NCBI GenBank assembly: GCA_031273885.1
Contig: JAISRA010000138.1
Span: 1 to 10,742 of the forward strand
Length of the DNA: 10,742 nt
Reading direction: 5' to 3'
Origin: Endomicrobium sp.
Lineage (GTDB): Bacteria; Elusimicrobiota; Endomicrobiia; Endomicrobiales; Endomicrobiaceae
The translations under genes were made by a program, and so were the position numbers. Of this stretch, positions 6,225 through 10,742 are shown piece after piece (the stretch's first letter is position 1; the number at the start of each line of letters is the position of its first letter). Under the pieces are notes generated by a model. That model made no database searches. It saw only the letters and a program-made list of their open reading frames with translations, and was not told the DNA's origin.

Positions 6225-6772
6225 AATTTCATTGTCCGTTAAAAAATACAAATGGCTATAACACTAACTTGAAGTTGTAATAACTATGTTAGACAGTTAG
6301 TGAATTCTTCAAAATATTCTGTCGCTATTTATCAGATAATTTTTTTGTTTAAATTTTAAAAATGATATATCTATGTTTATAAAGATTTTAACTTGGCTTT
6401 TGATTGGAATAAACATTTTTATCGTTTTGGAAATTTGAGAATAAAGATAAATTTTAGACAAAATAATTTGTTTAAGAATTGAGTTTATTGAGCAATTCTA
6501 ATACTTGCGGCGTAGCTGAAAATAAATTTTTAAAATATATAGTTTCTATAAAAGAATATATAGTGTGAAAGATTTATAAAAAAATATTACCTTGTCAAGC
6601 GACAATCTCAAAACTGCAAAGACTTGCGATATGTGGTTCATATCAGATTAATATAACGTGCATACTGTGTAGAGAAAAAGCTTATAAAAGGCTGAGGATA
6701 GCTACAAAAACCACCTACAAAAGTCCAACCTTTACGAGCATAAACCTTATGGAATTTTGGTTTTCAGACCTG
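6225..6772. other. Long spacer without a convincing gene between lpxB and rpmB
   Basis: These 548 bases lie between the convergent lpxB and rpmB genes. By hand count GC is about 18-20% over 6301-6480 and 22-27% over 6481-6600. It then rises to 35-37% over 6601-6780, the level of the genes. The poor part holds only very short frames. One at 6373-6438 gives 21 mostly hydrophobic residues (starts MFIKILTWLL) and has no ribosome site. The richer part holds a + frame open over 6569-6796 and a - frame open over 6641-6763, neither with a credible start. No tRNA, rRNA or CRISPR pattern was seen. The spacer looks like gene decay or an unrecognised RNA. Confidence 0.6.
6262..6302 (+). repeat. Inverted repeat (stem-loop) downstream of lpxB
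   Basis: CACTAACT (6262-6269) and AGTTAGTG (6295-6302) form a perfect 8-bp inverted repeat around a 25-base loop, starting 37 bp after the lpxB stop. The loop itself can form AGTT/AACT. No T-run follows, so it is not a standard intrinsic terminator. It could be a processing or 3'-end protecting hairpin of the operon transcript, a degenerate terminator, or chance. Confidence 0.4.
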
Positions 6773-6964
6773 CTATATTGTTTTTCTTACTTTGTTTGAC
6801 TTAATACAAGAAGTGCAGACGTATTCACGAGTTTTTTTACCGTCCAAAATAATGTTTAAACTTTGAAGATTAGGTCTAAAAAGTCTCTTTGAAGCTTTAT
6901 TTGAATGACTTATTGTATTTCCTGATGTGGACCCTTTGCCACAAACTATACATTTGTAAGACAT
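6773..6964 (-). CDS. rpmB: 50S ribosomal protein L28
   Basis: This small basic protein of the large ribosomal subunit has 63 residues, the usual size for bacterial L28. It opens with YKCIVCGKG and contains [16 protein letters not shown], the characteristic L28 core. CxxC at 5-8 (CIVC) and a second CxxC at 50-53 (CTSC) form a probable zinc-ribbon site, so this is the C+ version of L28. ATG 6964 (reading down) has a strong Shine-Dalgarno, GGGAGG, ten bases upstream. An ATG inside that spacer is followed at once by a TAA stop, so it cannot be the start. The gene stands alone, divergent from recG and convergent with lpxB, and has its own promoter. No clear terminator was found after the TAG at 6773-6775. 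Confidence 0.97.
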   Translation of the reverse strand: MSYKCIVCGKGSTSGNTISHSNKASKRLFRPNLQSLNIILDGKKTREYVCTSCIKSNKVRKTI

Positions 6965-6974
6965 TTTTTACATA

Positions 6975-7027
6975 CCTCCCAATACCATAACTTAAAAATT
7001 ATACTTTATTTGTCAGTTTTTAGTCAA
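6975..7027 (-). promoter_or_regulatory. rpmB promoter and ribosome binding site
   Basis: Read on the - strand: TTGACT at 7027-7022 (-35), an 18-bp spacer, TATAAT at 7003-6998 (-10), then GGAGG at 6979-6975 before the rpmB ATG. The -10 is a perfect match and the -35 matches five of six. The leader is short, about 30 bases. The -10 overlaps TATACT on the + strand (7000-7005), which could serve a divergent start toward recG, although no good + strand -35 is seen. Confidence 0.7.
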
Positions 7028-7051
7028 ATCTTTATTTTGTATGATGCTGGT

Positions 7052-9157
7052 ATGTTAAATTTGGACTACGAAATACGATATCTAAAAAATATTGGACTAA
7101 AACGTTCTCAAGCATTTGCGAAACTAGGAATTAAAACTGTAGAAGATATTATCACTTTTTTCCCTGTTAAGTATCAGGACAGGAGAAAAATTGTTTCTAT
7201 AAAAGATGCTTATAAATACTTGCAGGAATGTTGTTTATTTGTAAAAATCGGCAGATCTTATGAAAAAACGCTTTCCCATGGATTATGTATATTAGATGTA
7301 GAGATATTTGATGATGCTTCCATGTCGTATGTTCGCTTTCTCAGAAAAAAAAAACAATATTCAAACATGGATATTTTTATTCCTATAAAAAAGGCTTTTA
7401 AGTTAGGAACATGGGCATACATATACGGTAGCGCAAAACTAAAACGTGATAACAGATTTATAGTAGTAAGTGATTATGAGATTGTCAAAAATAAAAACGA
7501 TAACCCTATATCTTTTAATAAAATTATACCCATATATCCAGCAACAGAAGGATTAAATCAGAGATTTATAAGAGAAACAGTTAAAACTGTTTTAGAATCT
7601 TCATGCGAACTGTATCCTGAACTATCTGCCTTAATCCCTAATTTTAAAAATATTCCTAAATTGAACTCTTCAATTGCAATCCGAAAGATTCATTATCCAA
7701 ATACTTTAGAAGACGCTGAAAATGCAAGAAGATTTTTTGCTTTACAGGAATTTTTTGTTTTGGAAACAGCTTTATATTTAGCGCGCTATAATGTCAAAAA
7801 AAATCTTAAAATACAAAAATATACAATACAAAAAACGTTACTTACTACTTTTAAAAATAAATTAAAGTTTGAATTTACAAAGGATCAGAAAAAAGCGATA
7901 AACGATATTTTTGCTGATATGCAAAGTATCTATCCTATGAACAGAGTGCTTATGGGTGATGTGGGTTCCGGAAAAACCGTTGTTGCATTAAGTGCTATTT
8001 TACTTGCCGCTGAAAATGATTATCAAGCAATGATTGTCGCTCCGACAGAAATTTTAGCCGAACAGCATTATCGTGCGATATCTAATATGCTTTCAGGAAT
8101 TAATATTAAAACTGTCCTAGCTACCTCTCATACATTAAAGAAAAAAAATGTAAGGGAGAAACTACTTGCCGGTTTTGCAACAGGTGATATAAAAATCATA
8201 ATAGGAACGCATTCGTTAATAGAAGATAGAATAAAATTTAAAAACTTATCATTAATAATATTAGATGAACAACATAAATTTGGGGTTATGCAAAAATTAT
8301 TAGCGCTGGACAAAGCCGTATCTCCTGATGTTTTAATGATGACGGCAACTCCTATTCCAAGAGCGCTTTCAATAACCTTGTATGGTGAAATGGATATGAC
8401 TACCATAACACATTTACCATCGGGAAGAACTCCAGTAAAAACCTATTCTTCAAATGAACAATTTGCTTACACAAATGCAATAAAAGAATTGAAAAACGGG
8501 AATCAAGCGTATGTTGTGTACCCTATTATAGATGAGTCAGATAAACTTGCTCTAAAATCTGCAGTGCAGGAGTCGGAGAAATTATCAAAGACTTGGTTTA
8601 AAGATTTTAAAGTCGGACTTTTGCATGGAAGAATGACTTCGCCAGAAAAAAATAAAATAATGCAAAAATTTAAGAATAAAGAATTCAATGTTTTAATATC
8701 CACATCTGTTATTGAAGTAGGCATAGACGTTCCTGATGCTACAATTATGATAATACAACATGCAGATAGATTTGGTTTGTCAGCACTTCATCAGTTAAGA
8801 GGAAGGATAGGCAGAAGTGCTAAGCAGTCTTATGCTTATCTTATAGACAGTTCAAACAGTGAGGCATCTTGTAAAAGACTGTCAATTATGACATCTACAA
8901 ATAGTGGCTTTAAAATTGCAGAAGAAGATTTAAAGATGCGCGGTCCCGGCGAAATAATGGGTACAATACAGCATGGTTTTCCTGGATTTAAGGCAGTTGA
9001 CTTAATAAAAGACATCGATATTATTGAATTTACTAGAAAAATTGCCACAGAAGTTATAGAAAGGGATCCTACTCTTTCTAAAAATGAAAATACTGTATTA
9101 AAAAAAGTGATATACAAACGCTTTTTAAATAAAACAAAGTTTATTAATGTGCGCTAG
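7052..9157 (+). CDS. recG: ATP-dependent DNA helicase RecG
   Basis: RecG is a double-strand DNA translocase that reverses stalled replication forks and drives branch migration in recombination and repair. From ATG 7052 the product has 701 residues, normal for RecG. The N-terminal part carries the helical/wedge region (LKNIGLKRSQAFAKLGI, then TFFPVKYQDR), followed by the superfamily 2 helicase core: GDVGSGKT (302-309, Walker A), DEQHKFG (405-411, RecG's DEQH box), TATPIPRALS (431-440), HGRM (525-528) and QLRGRIGR (581-588, motif VI). The C-terminal segment after motif VI contains the RecG-type MRGPGEIMGTIQHG (629-642). A TTG at 7010 would add 14 residues, but that stretch overlaps the rpmB -35 and lacks RecG similarity, so 7052 is preferred. 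The ribosome site before 7052 is weak. The gene is followed by a probable terminator. Confidence 0.96.
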   Translation: MLNLDYEIRYLKNIGLKRSQAFAKLGIKTVEDIITFFPVKYQDRRKIVSIKDAYKYLQECCLFVKIGRSYEKTLSHGLCILDVEIFDDASMSYVRFLRKKKQYSNMDIFIPIKKAFKLGTWAYIYGSAKLKRDNRFIVVSDYEIVKNKNDNPISFNKIIPIYPATEGLNQRFIRETVKTVLESSCELYPELSALIPNFKNIPKLNSSIAIRKIHYPNTLEDAENARRFFALQEFFVLETALYLARYNVKKNLKIQKYTIQKTLLTTFKNKLKFEFTKDQKKAINDIFADMQSIYPMNRVLMGDVGSGKTVVALSAILLAAENDYQAMIVAPTEILAEQHYRAISNMLSGINIKTVLATSHTLKKKNVREKLLAGFATGDIKIIIGTHSLIEDRIKFKNLSLIILDEQHKFGVMQKLLALDKAVSPDVLMMTATPIPRALSITLYGEMDMTTITHLPSGRTPVKTYSSNEQFAYTNAIKELKNGNQAYVVYPIIDESDKLALKSAVQESEKLSKTWFKDFKVGLLHGRMTSPEKNKIMQKFKNKEFNVLISTSVIEVGIDVPDATIMIIQHADRFGLSALHQLRGRIGRSAKQSYAYLIDSSNSEASCKRLSIMTSTNSGFKIAEEDLKMRGPGEIMGTIQHGFPGFKAVDLIKDIDIIEFTRKIATEVIERDPTLSKNENTVLKKVIYKRFLNKTKFINVR

Positions 9158-9179
9158 GGTGGCAAGGTAAAATATTTGC

Positions 9180-9218
9180 GAAATAAACTATAGTTTTGTA
9201 CTACGGTATTATTTTTTT
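9180..9218 (+). terminator. Probable intrinsic terminator of recG
   Basis: A long AT-rich hairpin starts 22 bases after the recG stop. The left arm is 9180-9193, the loop TTTTGTA is 9194-9200, and the right arm is 9201-9215 with one bulged A (9208) and one A-C mismatch. A run of seven T (9212-9218) forms the end of the arm and the tail. Placement and T-run fit Rho-independent termination; the weak AU-rich stem lowers confidence. Confidence 0.55.
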
Positions 9219-9459
9219 AAGCATAGTATTCCTTATATCTTCAATGCTTTTTACCTCTTTGGCAGTGGAGAGGGTTGGTTGTATGTATAAAATTGTTATT
9301 TCTTAGAATAGTTGCGACTGATTTAGTAGTTACAATTGCGATTACGCATTTCAAAGATTTGTTAAGCGTGACTATGTTGTTGGTTTTTAGCTTGTTAAAA
9401 TATATAAAATCGAAACAATTGATGATGTGGACATATATTAATTAAGTCTTCATACTTTT

Positions 9460-9468
9460 TGATATAAT
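9460..9468 (+). promoter_or_regulatory. Extended -10 promoter for the MATE gene
   Basis: TGATATAAT is a perfect extended -10 element (TGn followed by TATAAT at 9463-9468). No good -35 lies 16-18 bp upstream, which extended -10 promoters tolerate. Transcription would begin near 9475, giving a leader of about 60 bases before ATG 9537. It is placed where the MATE gene needs a promoter, after the recG terminator. Confidence 0.5.
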
Positions 9469-9536
9469 GTACTTTCTAATGAGTACTATTATACATAAAT
9501 ACAATCGAAATTAAATGAATGCAAAGTAATTGAGTT

Positions 9537-10742
9537 ATGATAACTAATATCTTTAACAGTGTAAAAAGACAATATAATACTTCTGGAGGGTATAGAGAAT
9601 TTCTAACAATAGCCGTTCCTCTTGTTATTTCCACAGGTATTGGGGCTGTTCAACTTCTTATTGACAGAACTTTTCTTTCCTGGTACTCTCAAAATTCTTT
9701 TGTAGCTGCAACTTCTGCTGGTATTCTTAATTGGGTAATTGAATGTTTTTTCTTTGGGACTCTTGCATATATGGATGTTTTTGTAGCGAGGTATTATGGT
9801 GGAAAACAATATCACTCGATAGGTCCTGCAATTTGGCAAGGTGTTTATTTGGCTTTAGTTTCCGCTTGTATAGTTCTGTGTATTTCTTTTTTCGCTGAGC
9901 CATTCTTTATGAATGTGGGACATTCAGAGATTGTTGCGATTGAAGAAGTAAAGTTTTTTAAGGGTTTGTGTTATGGTGCTTTCCCATGTGTTGCTGAAGG
10001 GACATTAGCAGCTTTTTATTCTGGAAGAGGTAAAACCAAAGTAGTTTTGTTAGTAAGTTTTTGCGGAGTAATTTTAAATATTGTTTTGGATTTTTGTTTG
10101 ATTTTTGGTAATTTTGGATTCCCTAAAATGGGAATTTCTGGCGCCGCTTTGGCAACTAATGTAGCATTAACTGTCGTATGTATAATTTATATGATTTTGA
10201 TTATAACAAAAAAAAATAGTGATGTTTATAATACAAGATGTATGGAATTTGATTTTGATTTTATGAAAAAATTATTACGTTACGGCGTGCCAAACGGAGC
10301 AGAATTCTTTTTTGATATGCTTGGATTTGGAATTTTTATGGTTATTATTGGCAGTCTTGGTGGAACAGAACTTGTTGCAAGCAATATAGTTGCAACTATA
10401 AATCATACGTTTGTTATGCCTATTGTCGGGTTTGGTATGGCTACATCGGTAATGGTTAGCAATTATTTAGGAAAGAATCAAGTGGAACTCGCAAAAAAAA
10501 GCGTTAGATCTGCAATACACATAGCATATGCTTACGTTGCGTTTGCTGTCTTTGCTTTAGTTTTTTTGCCAAATCAGCTTATTTATCCATTTTCAGGAGA
10601 AGGGCAGGCTGACTTAGAACATACAAAACTGATGATCAAGAGGCTTTTAATAATTTTAGCAGTATATCTGATGTTTGACACAGGAAATATAATTTTTGCA
10701 TCGGCCATTAAAGGCACGGGTGATACGGTGTTTGTTATGAAA
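9537..10742 (+). CDS. MATE-family multidrug/solute exporter (3'-partial)
   Basis: This inner-membrane antiporter of the MATE family expels organic cations or metabolites using a Na+ or H+ gradient. The frame runs uninterrupted for 402 codons to the window end; MATE proteins are usually about 450 residues, so some 50 residues are missing. It is strongly hydrophobic with many predicted membrane helices. Family signs are YREFLTIAVPLVISTG (19-34), LIDRTFLSWYS (41-51), SGRGKTKVVLLVSFCGVIL (162-180) followed by IVLDFCLIFG (182-191) and GISGAALAT (199-207). The second half has RYGVPNGAEFFFD (248-260) and AIKGTGDT (390-397), which mirrors the first-half repeat. A TGA codon lies two codons before ATG 9537, so this is the first possible start, although the Shine-Dalgarno is poor. 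GGAGG at about 9585 is not followed by an in-frame start codon. Substrate cannot be predicted. Confidence 0.9.
   Translation, partial: MITNIFNSVKRQYNTSGGYREFLTIAVPLVISTGIGAVQLLIDRTFLSWYSQNSFVAATSAGILNWVIECFFFGTLAYMDVFVARYYGGKQYHSIGPAIWQGVYLALVSACIVLCISFFAEPFFMNVGHSEIVAIEEVKFFKGLCYGAFPCVAEGTLAAFYSGRGKTKVVLLVSFCGVILNIVLDFCLIFGNFGFPKMGISGAALATNVALTVVCIIYMILIITKKNSDVYNTRCMEFDFDFMKKLLRYGVPNGAEFFFDMLGFGIFMVIIGSLGGTELVASNIVATINHTFVMPIVGFGMATSVMVSNYLGKNQVELAKKSVRSAIHIAYAYVAFAVFALVFLPNQLIYPFSGEGQADLEHTKLMIKRLLIILAVYLMFDTGNIIFASAIKGTGDTVFVMK

Larger units (their letters stand above)
9158..9536. other. Spacer between recG and the MATE gene; possible gene remnants
   Basis: After the terminator, GC is about 33-35% over 9241-9360 and falls to 23-27% over 9361-9480. 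On the + strand a frame is open over 9227-9442 (72 codons, hydrophobic, e.g. LLFLRIVATDLVVTIAI), with no ATG near its front. On the - strand one frame is open over 9244-9441 (contains LKCVIAIVTTKSVATILRN). A second - frame over 9204-9302 ends in KEVKSIEDIRNTMLKKIIP. The two - frames could be one gene split by a frameshift. I do not recognise any of them; decayed coding DNA is the likeliest reading, and chance is possible. Confidence 0.35.

Noticed and set aside
6475..6499. Inverted repeat AGAATTG / CAATTCT with an 11-base loop
   Set aside because: Seven A/T-rich pairs without a following T-run in DNA of about 20% GC are expected by chance; no function can be assigned.
6225..6772. tRNA, tmRNA, RNase P or SRP RNA in the lpxB-rpmB spacer
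   Set aside because: No T-loop GTTCRANNC with a matching acceptor stem, no CCA end and no known core motif of these RNAs was found on either strand.
7010..7051. TTG at 7010 as the recG start
   Set aside because: The extra 14 residues have no RecG similarity, overlap the rpmB -35 and follow no Shine-Dalgarno; ATG 7052 gives normal family length.
9603..9839. A 78-codon antisense frame inside the MATE gene
   Set aside because: The opposite strand carries an unbroken 402-codon MATE frame with clear family motifs; the antisense product resembles nothing.
1..10742. CRISPR array, insertion sequence or attachment site
   Set aside because: No regularly spaced repeats, no transposase or integrase frame and no terminal inverted repeats with target duplications were seen.

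Overview
The window is AT-rich bacterial DNA (hand counts give roughly 33-37% GC in genes and 18-27% in the poorest spacers) from a Gram-negative, LPS-making organism. The gene set, the low GC, the possible LpxC-FabZ fusion at the left edge and two long, decayed-looking spacers resemble Elusimicrobiota, especially the Endomicrobium/Termite Group 1 type. This assignment is recognition plus inference, not proof.

Left part (1-6224, all + strand): a lipid A operon in the order fabZ (open at the window edge, possibly the C-terminal half of an LpxC-FabZ fusion), lpxA, a second tandem lpxA paralogue, lpxI, a PLP-dependent sugar aminotransferase, a Gfo/Idh/MocA sugar dehydrogenase, and lpxB. Several junctions overlap or nearly touch (26 bp, 13 bp, 2 bp), which suggests co-transcription and translational coupling. 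The dehydrogenase/aminotransferase pair lies between lpxA/lpxI and lpxB. This matches GnnA/GnnB, which make UDP-GlcNAc3N, the 2,3-diamino sugar used for lipid A with amide-linked acyl chains at position 3. The main hypothesis is that the two LpxA proteins divide the work, by sugar (GlcNAc versus GlcNAc3N) or by acyl chain length. They are about 54% identical, have complete catalytic histidines, and differ at a ruler position and at a substrate-pocket lysine.

Middle (6225-7051): a long spacer with no convincing gene. Its first part is very AT-rich, then GC rises to gene-like values from about 6591 up to rpmB, with small inverted repeats. rpmB (ribosomal protein L28, zinc-binding form) is on the - strand with a clear promoter and Shine-Dalgarno. 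Its -35 lies just upstream of recG, so the two genes are divergent.

Right part (7052-10742, + strand): recG (branch-migration helicase), a probable intrinsic terminator, a second long spacer holding possible gene remnants, an extended -10 promoter, and a MATE-family exporter cut off by the window end after 402 codons.
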